Shown here: piece by piece, positions 17,137 to 29,725 of the stretch
Layout of the letters: every line of letters begins with the position of its first letter
Position numbering within the stretch: the first letter of the stretch is position 1
Source: Sphingosinicella flava
Lineage (GTDB): Bacteria; Pseudomonadota; Alphaproteobacteria; Sphingomonadales; Sphingomonadaceae
NCBI RefSeq assembly: GCF_016025255.1
Contig: NZ_CP065592.1
Span: 62,001 to 126,000 of the forward strand
Reading direction: 5' to 3'
Length of the DNA: 64,000 nt
The notes under the pieces: model-generated
Told to the model about the DNA's origin: nothing
Databases searched by the model: none
Seen by the model: the letters and a program-made list of their open reading frames with translations, nothing else
Position numbers and translations under genes: made by a program

Positions 17137-18525
17137 ATGAAGCACCTGTTGACGGGGGCCGCGCTCGCGGCCCTCATCACCGCCTGTTCGGGCGCGGCGA
17201 AGGAGGAGCCCAAGACGGCCTCGTCCGAACCGGTCGCCGCGTTCAACAAGGATCCGTATCCGTCCACCTACCGCGCCTATCCCGGCGTGGTGACGGCGAT
17301 CACCGGCGCGACGATCTTCGACGGCGAGGGCGGACGGATCGACAACGGCACGGTGGTAATGGCCGACGGCAAGGTGCTGGCGGTCGGCGGCGCGGATACG
17401 GCCATTCCCGCTGGTGCGACCCGGATCGACGCGGCGGGCAAGTGGGTGACGCCCGGCATCATCGACGTGCATAGCCATCTGGGCGACTATCCGAGCCCCG
17501 GCGTCGAGGCGCATTCCGACGGCAACGAAATCACCAGCCCCGTGCGGCCGGAAGTCTGGGCGGAACATAGCGTCTGGCCGCAGGATCCCGGCTTCTCCCG
17601 CGCGCTCGCCAATGGCGGCGTAACGGCGCTGCAGATCCTGCCCGGTTCCGCCAACCTCTTCGGCGGCCGCTCCGTCACGCTGAAGAACGTCCCCGCGCGC
17701 ACGGTGCAGGGCATGAAATTCCCCGGCGCGCCTTATGGCCTTAAAATGGCCTGCGGCGAAAATCCAAAGCGCGTCTATGGCGGCCGCAACCAGATGCCCG
17801 GCACCCGCATGGGCAACATGGCCGTCAACCGCCAGACCTGGCTGAAGGCGCAGGATTACAAGCGTAAGGTCGCCAAGGAGCCTACCACCCCGCGCGATCT
17901 TCAAATGGAAACCTTGGTCGGCGTACTCGACGGCGAGATCCTGATCCACAACCATTGCTATCGCGCCGATGAAATGGCGCAAGTCATGGATATGGCGAAG
18001 GAATTCGGCTACAAGGTCTCCACCTTCCATCACGCCGTCGAAGCCTACAAAATCGCGGATATGCTCCGGGACAATGGTGTCTGCGGCGCGCTGTGGGCCG
18101 ACTGGTGGGGCTTCAAGATGGAAGCCTATGACGCCATCAACGAGAATATTCCATTGATGCACAAGGCGGGCGCCTGCACGATCGTCCACTCCGACGATCC
18201 GAACGGCATCCAGCGTTTGAACCAGGAGGCCGCCAAGGCGATGGGCGACGGCCGCCGCGCCGGTATCGACATCGCGCCGGAAACCGCGTGGACCTGGCTT
18301 AGCTACAATCCCGCCAAGGCGCTTGGCATCGCCGACAAGACCGGCAGCCTGAAGGCGGGCAAGATGGCCGATGTGGTTCTTTGGAACGGCTATCCGTTCA
18401 GCGTCTACACGCGGCCCGAACGCGTATGGATCGACGGCGCGCTCATGTACGACGCGAACGATCCGAAGCGGAGGCCAGTTTCCGATTTCGAGCTCGGCCA
18501 GCCGGGCGAAGGGGATGTGAAATGA
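17137..18525 (+). CDS. secreted amidohydrolase-family lipoprotein (metal ligands intact)
   Basis: A 462-residue protein of the imidazolonepropionase/dipeptidase-like amidohydrolase group. The signal peptide ends at a lipobox (LITAC, Cys17), so it should be membrane-anchored in the periplasm. The metal-binding HxH is at His112/His114 in DVHSHLG. Further candidate ligands lie in IHNHCY, STFHHAV and IVHSDDP, and the C-terminal beta segment is LKAGKMADVVLWNG. The ATG follows a GGGGGG run. Substrate is unknown, but a peptide transporter precedes it and a paralogue overlaps its stop. Confidence 0.88.
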   Translation: MKHLLTGAALAALITACSGAAKEEPKTASSEPVAAFNKDPYPSTYRAYPGVVTAITGATIFDGEGGRIDNGTVVMADGKVLAVGGADTAIPAGATRIDAAGKWVTPGIIDVHSHLGDYPSPGVEAHSDGNEITSPVRPEVWAEHSVWPQDPGFSRALANGGVTALQILPGSANLFGGRSVTLKNVPARTVQGMKFPGAPYGLKMACGENPKRVYGGRNQMPGTRMGNMAVNRQTWLKAQDYKRKVAKEPTTPRDLQMETLVGVLDGEILIHNHCYRADEMAQVMDMAKEFGYKVSTFHHAVEAYKIADMLRDNGVCGALWADWWGFKMEAYDAINENIPLMHKAGACTIVHSDDPNGIQRLNQEAAKAMGDGRRAGIDIAPETAWTWLSYNPAKALGIADKTGSLKAGKMADVVLWNGYPFSVYTRPERVWIDGALMYDANDPKRRPVSDFELGQPGEGDVK

Positions 18526-19808
18526 AGCGGCTCCTGATCCTCCTCGCGGCCTGTGCCGCCGCTCCGCTTTGCGCCCAGACCGTTGCCATCACGGGCGGCA
18601 AGGTCGCCATCGGCGACGGCTCCGCGCCGATTGAAGGCGGCACGGTCGTCATCCGCAATGGCCGCATCGTCGCGGCTGGCGCGAATGTCGCCGTCCCCGC
18701 CGATGCGCAGCGGATCGACGCGCAAGGGCGCTGGGTCACGCCGGGTCTTGTCGCGGGCTTCACGCAACTGGGCCTGGTCGAGGTCGAGGCGGTGGGTGAG
18801 ACCAACGATACCAACGCGTCCAGCACGCCCTTTTCGGCGGCGCTCGACATCGCGCCGGCGATCAACGCCCGCGTTTCCGCCATGGCGATCAGCCGGGGGC
18901 GGGGCGTCACGCGCGCCATCGTTGCGCCCAACACTGCGCGAACGATGTTCGCTGGGCAGGGCGCTCTGGTCGATACCGGCGACGACCGCGAGGCGGTGTT
19001 CGTCCCGCGCGCCTTTCAATATGTCGAGTTCGGTGAAGATGGCGCGAACGAAGCGGGGGGCAGCCGTGCCGCCGCGCACGCCTTCTTCCGCAATGCCATG
19101 CTGGAAGCGCGCGATTATGCCCGCAACCCGGCCGCTTATGACGGCCGCAGTTCGGACGCTTTGCTGATGCGCCTCGACGCCGCGGCTTTGGTGCCGGTCG
19201 TGACCGGCAAGATGCCGCTGATGGTCCATGCCGAAAAGACGAGCGACATTATCGAGGTGTTGAAGCTGCGTGAGGATTTTCCGGCGCTGAAGCTGATCCT
19301 CGTTGGCGCCAGCGAAGGCTGGATGATCGCGGACCGGATCGCGGCGTCTGGCGTGCCCGTCATCGCCTCGGCGCTGAACGACTTGCCCTCATCGTTCGAA
19401 GTGTTGGCGGCGACCCAGTCCAATTACGGGCGGATGCAAGATGCCGGCGTCAAGCTCGCGGTCGGCGAGATTGACGGTCAGCCGCGCAACACCAAGCAGT
19501 CGGCGGGCAATCTCGTCGCCTTGCAAAAGGTGCCGGGCGCCACCGGCCTCACTTGGGACGAAGCACTCGCCGCCGTCACCTCCGGCCCCGCCGAAGTGAT
19601 GGGCATGGGCAATGATTTCGGCTCCCTCCGTCCCGGCCGCCGCGCCGACGTGGTGATCTGGGACGGCGACCCGCTCGAGCTCGGCTCGGCCCCGGTCGCC
19701 ATGCTGATCGACGGCGTCCAGCAGCCGCTGGAAAACCGCCAAACGCGGCTTCGGGATCGCTATTTGAACCCCACCGAGGGACAGCTTCCCAAGGCTTACG
19801 ACCGTTAA
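18522..19808 (+). CDS. amidohydrolase-like paralogue lacking the HxH metal motif
   Basis: A 428-residue exported protein (signal peptide ending ...AAAPLCAQ) that starts inside the upstream stop (ATGA overlap). It keeps the family frame: ITGGKVAIGDGSAPIEGGTV, WVTPGL and LRPGRRADVVIWDG near the end. At the position of HxH it reads VAGFTQLG (Phe80, Gln82), and other ligand positions are only partly present (LMVHAEK). It is probably catalytically altered or inactive, perhaps a partner subunit of the upstream enzyme. The end of the operon is here. Confidence 0.85.
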   Translation: MKRLLILLAACAAAPLCAQTVAITGGKVAIGDGSAPIEGGTVVIRNGRIVAAGANVAVPADAQRIDAQGRWVTPGLVAGFTQLGLVEVEAVGETNDTNASSTPFSAALDIAPAINARVSAMAISRGRGVTRAIVAPNTARTMFAGQGALVDTGDDREAVFVPRAFQYVEFGEDGANEAGGSRAAAHAFFRNAMLEARDYARNPAAYDGRSSDALLMRLDAAALVPVVTGKMPLMVHAEKTSDIIEVLKLREDFPALKLILVGASEGWMIADRIAASGVPVIASALNDLPSSFEVLAATQSNYGRMQDAGVKLAVGEIDGQPRNTKQSAGNLVALQKVPGATGLTWDEALAAVTSGPAEVMGMGNDFGSLRPGRRADVVIWDGDPLELGSAPVAMLIDGVQQPLENRQTRLRDRYLNPTEGQLPKAYDR

Positions 19809-19821
19809 GTCAGCGTATGCT

Positions 19822-19845
19822 GTGCTCCTGCGAAAGCGGGAGCAT
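19822..19845. repeat. degenerate REP-like palindrome
   Basis: GCTCCTGCGAAAGCGGGAGC, just after the amidohydrolase-like gene and before the convergent aldo/keto reductase gene. It could serve as a shared 3' hairpin. Confidence 0.4.
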
Positions 19846-19852
19846 TGGCTTG

Positions 19853-20835
<983 letters not shown>

Positions 20836-20836
<1 letters not shown>

Positions 20837-22122
20837 CAGCGCATCTCCATCCCGGCCTCGATCAAGGCGTCTTGCTCGCTCTCCACCACCTCTGCCGGAA
20901 CGCCGCTGCGTTTGGCGACGGTCGCGGTCGCGGCGACGTCCATCGTCACGTTGCCCAAGGTGCGGAAAATGTCCGGCACCGTCTCCACCGCGATCAGCAA
21001 GGCGAGCGGCTCGATGGGAATGCCCATGACGATGCAGATCGGCGCGATGGAGGTGATGAAGCTCACCTGGCCTGGCAGGCTGACCGCGCCCAGGGTGGTC
21101 GTCGCCGCGGCGGCGATTCCGGCGGCGATGGCGCCTGGCCCAAGCTCGATCCCGAACAGGTGCGCGACGTAGAAAGCGACGGCAAGGTTCATTGCCGGTC
21201 CGGTGACGCGGAAAATGGCGACGGCCATCGGCAGCACCACGCCGGACAGCGCGACCGGCACGCCAAGCCGCTCCGTCCCGCGGAGCATGGCTGGGAGCGA
21301 GGCCAGCGAGGATTGGGTGCTGATCGCCACCGCCTGGCTCGGCGCCACGGCGCGGGCGAAAGTGGCGAGGCCTGTGCGCGCTCCGATCAGCGCGAGCGGA
21401 TAAGCCAGCGCCCAGACGACGATGCCGACGGCGGACACGACGATCACATAATGGACGAGCGCGCCGAACGCCGCCGTCCCCGCACGCGCCCCGACCGCAT
21501 AAGCGAGCGCGAGCACGCCGATCGGCGCCAGCCACAATATCCAGCCGATCATCACCAGCATCACGTCCGAAACCGCGCGGAAAAATCCGATCAGTTGGTC
21601 GCGTGCCGCATCGGGAATGCGGGTCAGCGCGAAAGCGAAGACGAGGGTGAAGAGGATGAGCGGGAGGAATGCATCGTTCGCTGCCGCCGCGACGGGGTTC
21701 GTCGGTACGATGGACCGGAAGAAATCGACGAGGCTCGGCACTTCGCCCACCGGGGCCGATCCGGCGATCGCGGACCGTAGCCCGTCGGCCGCATCGCGCG
21801 GCAGCGGCCATGCATCGAGGATCATCGGCGTCAGCACGGCGGCAATGGCGGCGGAAATCCAAAGGAGGATGATGAAAAGGACGAGCGCGCGGCCCGCCAC
21901 CTTGCTCGCCCGCGCCGCCTTGGCCGTCGCGGCGATGCCGGTGACGAGCAGGGAGACGACCAGCGGCACGATGGTCATCTGCAGCGCGTTAAGCCACAAG
22001 CCGCCCACCAGGCTCGCGCCCGAAACGGCGCCGTCCAGCCAGGCCACTCCCGCCGAAGCGCTGAACAGGCCAAGCGACAGGCCGAGGACGAGCGCTGCAA
22101 GAATGCGTGTCGGTTGTGACAT
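20836..22122 (-). CDS. dicarboxylate/amino acid:cation symporter (DAACS family)
   Basis: A 428-residue inner-membrane transporter of the DctA/GltP family that takes up C4-dicarboxylates, glutamate or aspartate with protons or sodium. Hydrophobic helices fill the sequence. The serine-rich re-entrant loop reads [15 protein letters not shown], and the C-terminal half has the pore segment [20 protein letters not shown]. The start at 22122 follows AAGGGA at eight bases and gives a normal N terminus. Substrate specificity is not resolved. Confidence 0.92.
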
Positions 22123-22225
22123 GCTGTTGTCCCTTATGACGAAAAGGTTCAAAAACGCCGCGACGGGCGCTAAAGCGGCGCATCATGTGCGCTTGCATGT
22201 TGCGGCGCAACAGTGGGATTTGGGA

Positions 22226-23560
22226 ATGGCGCGCAAATATTTCGGTACGGACGGCATCAGGGGGCGCACCAACGAGAAGCTGATGACCGCCGAAATGGCG
22301 CAGCGCGTCGGCCAGGCGGCGGGCGCGCATTTCCTGCGCGGCGACCACCGCCACCGCGTGCTGATCGGCAAGGATACGCGCCTGTCGGGCTATATGATGG
22401 AATCCGCGCTCGTGTCGGGTTTCACCAGCGTCGGCATGGATGTGGTGATGGTGGGCCCGGTGCCGACGCCCGCCGTCGCGATGCTCGCCCGCTCGATGCG
22501 CGCCGATCTTGGCGTCATGATTTCGGCCAGCCACAACAAATATCTCGACAATGGCATCAAATTGTTCGGGCCGGACGGCTACAAGCTCTCCGATCAGGAC
22601 GAAATGGCGATCGAGGCGATGATCGACGCGCCGCCCAAGCTCGTTCCCGCTTCCGAAATCGGCCGCGCCAAGCGGATCGAGGATGCGCGTGGCCGCTACA
22701 TCCATGCCGCCAAGTCGACCTTCCCCGAACATCTTCGCCTCGACGGCCTCCGCGTCGTGATCGATTGCGCGAACGGCGCCGCTTATCAGGTCGCGCCCGA
22801 AGCCCTGTGGGAGCTGGGCGCGGACGTGGTCGCCATCGGCGTCAATCCCAACGGGACCAACATCAACGAAAATTGCGGGTCGACCGCGCCGCAATTGCTG
22901 CAGAAGACGGTGATCGAAACCCGCGCCGATATCGGCATTGCGCTGGATGGCGACGCCGACCGACTGATCGTTGTCGATGAGGCCGGACAAGTGGTGGACG
23001 GCGATCAGTTAATGGCGCTCATCGCCTGCTCCTGGGCGAAGCGGGGGGCGTTGCGCGGCAAGGGCATCGTCGCGACGGTGATGTCGAATCTCGGCCTCGA
23101 GCGCCATCTTGGCGCGTGCGGCCTATCGCTCATCCGTTCGCAAGTCGGCGACCGCTATGTGCTCGAAGAAATGCGCAAGGGCGGATACAATGTCGGCGGC
23201 GAGCAATCGGGTCACATCATCCTGTCCGATTATGCCACGACCGGCGACGGCCTGGTCGCGGGCCTCCAAGTTCTCGCCGCCCTCGCCGTCAACGAAAAGC
23301 CTGCCAGCGAATTGCTCCATCAATTCGATCCGTTGCCGCAGCTGCTGAAGAACGTCCGTTTCACCGGTGGTGCGCCGCTCGAGCATGATAAGGTGAAATC
23401 CGCCATTGCGGCGGGCGAAGTCCGCCTCAACGGCGCTGGCCGTCTCCTGATCCGCAAATCCGGGACCGAGCCGGTAATCCGCGTCATGGCGGAGGGCGAA
23501 GACGAAGGGCTGGTGAGCCAGGTCGTGGACGACATCTGCGCGGCGATCGAGGCGGCGTGA
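22226..23560 (+). CDS. glmM: phosphoglucosamine mutase
   Basis: This 444-residue enzyme interconverts glucosamine-6-phosphate and glucosamine-1-phosphate for UDP-GlcNAc, needed for peptidoglycan and lipopolysaccharide. The start [13 protein letters not shown] is typical. The active-site phosphoserine lies in MISASHNKY, the metal loop is DGDADR, and the sugar-binding loop is GGEQSGHI. The phosphate-binding C terminus has [16 protein letters not shown]. Its stop overlaps the GTG of thiD, so the pair is an operon. Confidence 0.97.
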   Translation: MARKYFGTDGIRGRTNEKLMTAEMAQRVGQAAGAHFLRGDHRHRVLIGKDTRLSGYMMESALVSGFTSVGMDVVMVGPVPTPAVAMLARSMRADLGVMISASHNKYLDNGIKLFGPDGYKLSDQDEMAIEAMIDAPPKLVPASEIGRAKRIEDARGRYIHAAKSTFPEHLRLDGLRVVIDCANGAAYQVAPEALWELGADVVAIGVNPNGTNINENCGSTAPQLLQKTVIETRADIGIALDGDADRLIVVDEAGQVVDGDQLMALIACSWAKRGALRGKGIVATVMSNLGLERHLGACGLSLIRSQVGDRYVLEEMRKGGYNVGGEQSGHIILSDYATTGDGLVAGLQVLAALAVNEKPASELLHQFDPLPQLLKNVRFTGGAPLEHDKVKSAIAAGEVRLNGAGRLLIRKSGTEPVIRVMAEGEDEGLVSQVVDDICAAIEAA

Positions 23561-24372
23561 CCGCCCGCATCCTCATCATCGCCGGGTCGGACAGCGGCGG
23601 CGGTGCGGGCATCCAGGCGGATATCAAGACGGTGACGATGATGGGCGGCCACGCCATGACTGCCGTCACCGCACTTACCGCCCAGAACACTCTGGGCGTC
23701 GAAGGCGTGCTGCCCATTTCCGCCGATTTCGTGTTGCAACAGATGGACATGGTGGTCTCCGACATCGGCGTGGACGCAGTGAAGATCGGCATGATCGGCG
23801 CGCCGGACACGGCGGAGCGGGTGACGGAACGGCTGGCCGCTTTATCCGGAACGTCCATCGTCTTTGATCCCGTCATGGTCGCCTCGAGCGGCGCGGCATT
23901 GGCGGATAAGGCGACCATCACCGCGTTCCGAAAGCTGCTCGGGATTGCGACGATCGTGACGCCCAACGCGCCCGAACTCGGCATTCTGACCGGCCGGGCT
24001 GTGACGAGCGCAGAGGAAGCGGAAGAAGCCGGGAAGGCTTTGGCGGCGGAGTGGAACGTCGCGGTGCTTGCCAAGGGCGGGCATATCGATGGCCCGGTCC
24101 TGCGCGATACGCTGATCGAGGCCGATGGCATCCGCACGCATTGGGAAAGCGCGCGGGTCGACACGCGCAATACTCATGGCACGGGATGCACGCTTGCCAG
24201 CGCTATCGCCACGGGCCTTGGCCAAGGGCGTCCGCTCGTGGAAGCGGTGGCGCGTGCGCGCGATTATCTGCAACGTGCCATCGCCGCCGCGCCCGGCTTT
24301 GGCGCCGGCCATGGACCGCTCGGCCACGCGCTTGGCGTCATTCCCTACGAACGGGCCGACGCGACGAATTGA
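23557..24372 (+). CDS. thiD: hydroxymethylpyrimidine/phosphomethylpyrimidine kinase
   Basis: This 271-residue ribokinase-fold enzyme phosphorylates HMP and HMP-phosphate to HMP-pyrophosphate in thiamine synthesis. Signature stretches are [18 protein letters not shown] at the N terminus, [11 protein letters not shown], and the catalytic anion-hole region [14 protein letters not shown]. The GTG start overlaps the glmM stop by four bases. Length is normal. Confidence 0.95.
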   Translation: MTARILIIAGSDSGGGAGIQADIKTVTMMGGHAMTAVTALTAQNTLGVEGVLPISADFVLQQMDMVVSDIGVDAVKIGMIGAPDTAERVTERLAALSGTSIVFDPVMVASSGAALADKATITAFRKLLGIATIVTPNAPELGILTGRAVTSAEEAEEAGKALAAEWNVAVLAKGGHIDGPVLRDTLIEADGIRTHWESARVDTRNTHGTGCTLASAIATGLGQGRPLVEAVARARDYLQRAIAAAPGFGAGHGPLGHALGVIPYERADATN

Positions 24373-24421
24373 TCGCGCTTTTTCTGGCGAGCCGCAGGCG
24401 CGCCGCTTATGATGAACGGCG

Positions 24422-25024
24422 ATGACCGCGCCTTGTTTCAAAATCGAGAAGGATTATGCCGCCCCCGTCGTCGGCGTGGACGAAGCGGGCAGGGGGCCTC
24501 TCGCCGGGCCGGTCGTCGCGGCGGCCGTGATTCTCGACCGCAAGCGCTGTCCGCGCGGAATCGACGACAGCAAGAAGCTCTGCTTCGAAGTGCGTGAAAG
24601 CCTCTACGGCAAGCTCCGCCAAGTCGCCCGCATCGGCGTCGGCATCGCGAGCGTGGAGGAGATCGACCGCTACAACATTCTCTGGGCCACCATGCTCGCC
24701 ATGACCCGCGCCGTGGAGGCGCTTGGGATCGCCCCGGGCATGGTGCTGGTCGATGGCAATCGCTGCCCAAATTGGTCTTACCCTTCCACCGCGATCATCG
24801 GCGGCGATGCGAAAAGCCGCTCCATCGCCGCCGCCTCGATCGTCGCCAAGGTGACGCGCGATCGCATGATGACGGATTATTGCGATCAGCATCCGGGCTA
24901 TAACTGGCGCTCCAACAAGGGTTATGGCACGCCCGATCACCGCGCTGCGCTCGACCGCCTCGGCCCGACGCCGCTCCACCGCCGGACTTTCGCGCCGGTG
25001 AAGCAGCATCTGCTGGATCTTTGA
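24422..25024 (+). CDS. rnhB: ribonuclease HII
   Basis: This 200-residue enzyme cleaves RNA in RNA/DNA hybrids and at single ribonucleotides in DNA. The first catalytic block is VGVDEAGRGPLAGPVVAAAV with its Asp-Glu pair, followed by IDDSKKL, MVLVDGN and a late Asp in KVTRDRMM. It lies directly before ccrM, a pairing common in alphaproteobacteria. Confidence 0.95.
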   Translation: MTAPCFKIEKDYAAPVVGVDEAGRGPLAGPVVAAAVILDRKRCPRGIDDSKKLCFEVRESLYGKLRQVARIGVGIASVEEIDRYNILWATMLAMTRAVEALGIAPGMVLVDGNRCPNWSYPSTAIIGGDAKSRSIAAASIVAKVTRDRMMTDYCDQHPGYNWRSNKGYGTPDHRAALDRLGPTPLHRRTFAPVKQHLLDL

Positions 25025-25045
25025 CGTCATCGAAACTTCGGGCTT

Positions 25046-26363
<1,318 letters not shown>

Positions 26364-26371
26364 GCAGCCCG

Positions 26372-27673
26372 CTAGCGGGGCTGCCCTGCCGCCGCCGTCA
26401 CCCGCCAGATCGTGTTCGACAAATCGTCCGCGACGACCAACGCGCCGCGCGGGTCGACAGTAACGCCCACGGGACGTCCACGCGTCTTGCCGTCGGCGCC
26501 GCGAAAGCCGGTGACGACATCGATCGGCGGCCCCGCCGGGCGACCGCCGCGGAAGGGCACGAAGACGACCTTGTAGCCGACCGGCGGATTGCGGTTCCAG
26601 CTGCCATGTTCGCCGACGAACACGCCGTCGGCGAAACGCGCGCCCATCAGGGGATTGGAGAAAGCGACGCCCAAGGCCGCGACGTGGGAGCCGAGCGCAT
26701 AATCCGGGCGGATCGCGGACGCGACCTTCTGCGGATTTTGCGGCCGGACGCGATCGTCGACATTATTGCCCCAATAGGAATAGGGCCAACCGTAAAAGCC
26801 GCCCTCCCGCACGGACGTCAGATAATCGGGCACCAGATTGGGGCCGATCTCGTCCCGTTCGTTCGCTACCGACCACAACGTCCCCGTGCTCCGCTGGATG
26901 GCGAGCGCGGTCGGGTTGCGGATGCCGGACGCGAAGATTTTGTGGGCGCCGGTTTGCGCGTCGATCTGCCAGATCACCGCGCGGTCCTGCTCGGCCGTCA
27001 TACCGCGCTCGCCGATGTTGGAATTGGATCCGATGCCAGCATAGAGGAAACGGCCGTCCGGGCTAACCGCCAGCGCTTTCGTCCAGTGATGGTTGATCTG
27101 CGATGGGAGCTCAGTGATCTTGATCGGCGGCCCGCTGGCCTTGGTCTGGCCGTCGCGATAGTCGAACCGCACCAGCGCATCCTGATTGGCGACGTAAATC
27201 CGCCCGTTAGAAAAAGCGAGGCCATAGGGCGCGTTCAAATTCTTGGCGAAAACGGTACGGCCTTCATAAGTACCGTCGCCGTCCGCGTCGCGGAGCAGGG
27301 TCAGGCGGTTGCCGCCCTTGACCGGGCTCGTGCCCTTGGCCTTGATATAGCCCGCGATTACGTCTTTGGGCGTCAGCTTCGGCGCGCCGCCGCCTTTGCC
27401 TTCCGCGACGAGGATATCGCCATTGGGCAGCACCAGCGTCTGGCGCGGGATTTTGAGGTCTGTCGCGATCGCGCGGATCGTGTAGCCTTGCGGCACCGTC
27501 GGCATTTGCCCGTCCCAGCCCGTCGGCTTGGCGATTTCCATGCTCGGCAACAGACCGCGCTGAGGCTGGGGAAGATCGGGATTGGCGCCATATTGCTCGG
27601 CCGCGGGCTGGCCTCCGCAGGCGGCAAGCGCCAAGGCGGAAAGGGCAGGCAGGAAAAAGCGGGCATGGATCAT
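26372..27673 (-). CDS. PQQ-type sugar dehydrogenase lipoprotein (sorbosone dehydrogenase family)
   Basis: A 433-residue periplasmic lipoprotein with signal peptide MIHARFFLPALSALALAAC. The remainder is a six-bladed beta-propeller of the soluble glucose/sorbosone dehydrogenase family: LPNGDILVAEG, LRDADGDGTYEG, RNPTALAIQ, GGFYGWPYSYWG and a C-terminal HGSWNR. Family members oxidise aldoses with PQQ. The start overlaps the stop of the upstream membrane protein gene by four bases, so the two form an operon. Confidence 0.9.
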   Translation of the reverse strand: MIHARFFLPALSALALAACGGQPAAEQYGANPDLPQPQRGLLPSMEIAKPTGWDGQMPTVPQGYTIRAIATDLKIPRQTLVLPNGDILVAEGKGGGAPKLTPKDVIAGYIKAKGTSPVKGGNRLTLLRDADGDGTYEGRTVFAKNLNAPYGLAFSNGRIYVANQDALVRFDYRDGQTKASGPPIKITELPSQINHHWTKALAVSPDGRFLYAGIGSNSNIGERGMTAEQDRAVIWQIDAQTGAHKIFASGIRNPTALAIQRSTGTLWSVANERDEIGPNLVPDYLTSVREGGFYGWPYSYWGNNVDDRVRPQNPQKVASAIRPDYALGSHVAALGVAFSNPLMGARFADGVFVGEHGSWNRNPPVGYKVVFVPFRGGRPAGPPIDVVTGFRGADGKTRGRPVGVTVDPRGALVVADDLSNTIWRVTAAAGQPR

Positions 27674-28104
27674 TTCATGTCTCCCGCACGAAGGCTGGGA
27701 AAACCGAGCCAGATCGCCAGGAGCGCGAGCAGCAAGGCAATGAGCGACAGGATCGTCGCATCCGGCATCCGCGCCCAGCCGTCCTTGGCATGGACCAGGG
27801 CATTGACGAAACCGACGATCCAGGCGCCCAGCAGCGCCAGCACGTACAGCCCCCGCCGCCGGTCGCGCCGAACATCGGCGCGGAGCAAGCCGACGATCGC
27901 CCACAGTAACGCAAGCCCGCCGAACACCAGCCCGCCGACAATCAGCCACGACGCGAAATTCGCCCATTGCAGCTCATAACTCGACCCATAAGCCAGGTCG
28001 CTCAGCAGCGCGCCGAGGAAGCACGGCAGGATGGCGGCGAGCAGGACTGCATGGACGGGATGCAACGCGGTTCGGACATAAGATCGCTCGGTGGTGGTCG
28101 CCAC
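27670..28104 (-). CDS. DUF2231-type membrane protein
   Basis: A 144-residue protein with four hydrophobic helices. The first contains HPVHAVLLAAILPCFLGALLSDLAY, in shortened form LHPVHAVL, the start signature of DUF2231. These proteins are often found beside haem or PQQ redox genes, and here the gene overlaps the PQQ-type dehydrogenase, so it may anchor or accept electrons for it. That link is inferred from the operon. Confidence 0.82.
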   Translation of the reverse strand: MATTTERSYVRTALHPVHAVLLAAILPCFLGALLSDLAYGSSYELQWANFASWLIVGGLVFGGLALLWAIVGLLRADVRRDRRRGLYVLALLGAWIVGFVNALVHAKDGWARMPDATILSLIALLLALLAIWLGFPSLRAGDMK

Positions 28105-28377
28105 GGCTGTCCTCCTCCGTTGTTCACGGAGGAAAATGCGGACGACGACCAGAGGTTCCGTTGCGCTGCCGTGAGGGTCGTTGTTGTCGCCCCGGCCAAC
28201 GGGCTTTCCTACAGGCCAGGAAACGCGCTATCGCGCCACTGTGAACGCCGTTGCCGCCTCGTTTGCCGTTGCTCCCCGCTCTGCACGCGTGGAGACGCTT
28301 GGAGAGCGTTTTTTTGTTCGACGTAGTCTGACTTTCATCAATTTCCGCGCCGGTTTTCAGGCGCAGGGACGCCCCGC
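28105..28377. other. intergenic region upstream of folP with a TTTCCTACAGG motif
   Basis: The 273-bp gap between the divergent DUF2231 and folP genes contains GCTTTCCTACAGG at about 28201, matching the first block of the motif found before ilvE and the glycosyltransferase gene. The second block of that motif is absent. A short T run with GAGAGCG before it lies near 28302-28317 and could end a short transcript. Confidence 0.35.
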
Positions 28378-29460
28378 ATGACCCGAATCTATCTCCGTCC
28401 CACCGCCTTCGTCGACGCGCCGTTCGGGCTGGATGGACAGGTGGCGCGGCTCGCCGGGGGGCTGGTCTGGTTTTCGGCTGTGGAATTGATCCGGGTGGAA
28501 AGCGGGCGGCGGTCGCTGGAATTGGTGCCGGTTGCCGATATGGAAGGATTGCTCCCCACGCTTGGCGCGGATACCGCTCAGGCTTGGGCCAATCTCACAT
28601 CTCCGCGCATGCCTCTGACCTTAGGCGGGCGGACGATCCGTCTCGATCAGCCGCAGGTGATGGGCATATTGAACGTCACGCCGGACAGTTTTTCGGACGG
28701 CGGCGCGCACGACGATTTGGCGCGCGCCACCGCGGCGGGCTTCGCCATGGCGGAAGCCGGGGCCGCGCTCATCGACATTGGCGGGGAATCCATGCGGCCG
28801 GGCGCGCAGGCGGTATGGGAGCAGGATGAAATCTCGCGCGTCATACCGCCGCTCCGGATGCTGGCAGGGGCGGGGACGGCCATTTCGATCGATACGCGCA
28901 AGGCGGCGGTGATGGAGGCGGCGTTGGCCGAGGCTCCGGTGATGGTGAACGATGTGTCGGCGCTCAGCTGGGATCCGCGCGCGGCGGAAATCGTGGCGCG
29001 ATCGGGCGCGCCGGTCGTGCTCATGCATCATCAGGGTACACCCGAGACGATGCAGCAGAACCCAGTTTATGACGGTCCCGTGCTGCTCGCGGTCTACGAT
29101 TGGCTGGAAACCCGGATCGCGGCGGCGCTGGAAGCGGGCATTCGGCGCGACAGGATTTTGGTCGATCCCGGCATCGGTTTCGGCAAGACCGTGCAGCATA
29201 ATCTCGACCTGATGAACGGCCTCGCGCTGTTCCATGGCCTCGGCTGCCCGATCGTGCTGGGGGCGAGCCGGAAGCGGATGATCGGGGCGCTGTCGAACGA
29301 AGCGCCAGCGGATCAGCGGCTGGGCGGCTCCATCGCCCTGGCGCTGAAGGCGATGGAGCAGGGCGCCCAGATCGTGCGTGTGCACGACGTGCCCGAAACG
29401 GTTCAGGCCTTGAAGGTGTGGCGCGGCCTCCGCGATGCCGCGCTCACGCCTCAATCGTGA
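28378..29460 (+). CDS. folP: dihydropteroate synthase with N-terminal extension
   Basis: This enzyme condenses dihydropterin pyrophosphate with p-aminobenzoate for folate synthesis. The core (about residues 95-355) has VMGILNVTPDSFSDGG, DIGGESMRPGA, a beta-strand with SIDTRKAAV, and DPGIGFGKT and GASRKRM at the phosphate site. About 90 residues precede it, longer than the E. coli enzyme, and I do not recognise a separate domain there. The normal sulfonamide-site loops look conserved. Confidence 0.94.
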   Translation: MTRIYLRPTAFVDAPFGLDGQVARLAGGLVWFSAVELIRVESGRRSLELVPVADMEGLLPTLGADTAQAWANLTSPRMPLTLGGRTIRLDQPQVMGILNVTPDSFSDGGAHDDLARATAAGFAMAEAGAALIDIGGESMRPGAQAVWEQDEISRVIPPLRMLAGAGTAISIDTRKAAVMEAALAEAPVMVNDVSALSWDPRAAEIVARSGAPVVLMHHQGTPETMQQNPVYDGPVLLAVYDWLETRIAAALEAGIRRDRILVDPGIGFGKTVQHNLDLMNGLALFHGLGCPIVLGASRKRMIGALSNEAPADQRLGGSIALALKAMEQGAQIVRVHDVPETVQALKVWRGLRDAALTPQS

Positions 29461-29463
29461 CGA

Positions 29464-29703
29464 TCAGGCGCTGACCGGCTCGTCGTCCGACAGCGCGTCG
29501 ATGGAGAGATAGGCGCCGACCAGCGCGAGGCCGATGCTGATCCATGTGCCGATGGGAAGGCTGCTTGCCAGCGTGGCGTCTTCGATCATCGGTTCACCGG
29601 CCCGAATGGACGGCGACAGGGAAAGGGCGGACGCGCCGTTCGCGGCTTGTGCGGGTGCCGCAAGGGACAGTGCAAGGATGGCAGGAACGATGCTGAAACG
29701 CAT
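29464..29703 (-). CDS. small secreted protein, twin A (79 aa)
   Basis: A 79-residue protein with signal peptide MRFSIVPAILALSLAAPAQA, a conserved stretch SALSLSPSIRAG, one hydrophobic helix (WISIGLALVGAYLSI) and the tail DDEPVSA. Its neighbour at 29773 shares length, the SALSLxPSxRAG block and the DDE..VSA tail. This conservation on both ends of otherwise divergent proteins supports real coding. No function is known. Confidence 0.75.
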   Translation of the reverse strand: MRFSIVPAILALSLAAPAQAANGASALSLSPSIRAGEPMIEDATLASSLPIGTWISIGLALVGAYLSIDALSDDEPVSA

Positions 29704-29725
29704 GACGATGCTCCAAATATGCAAC

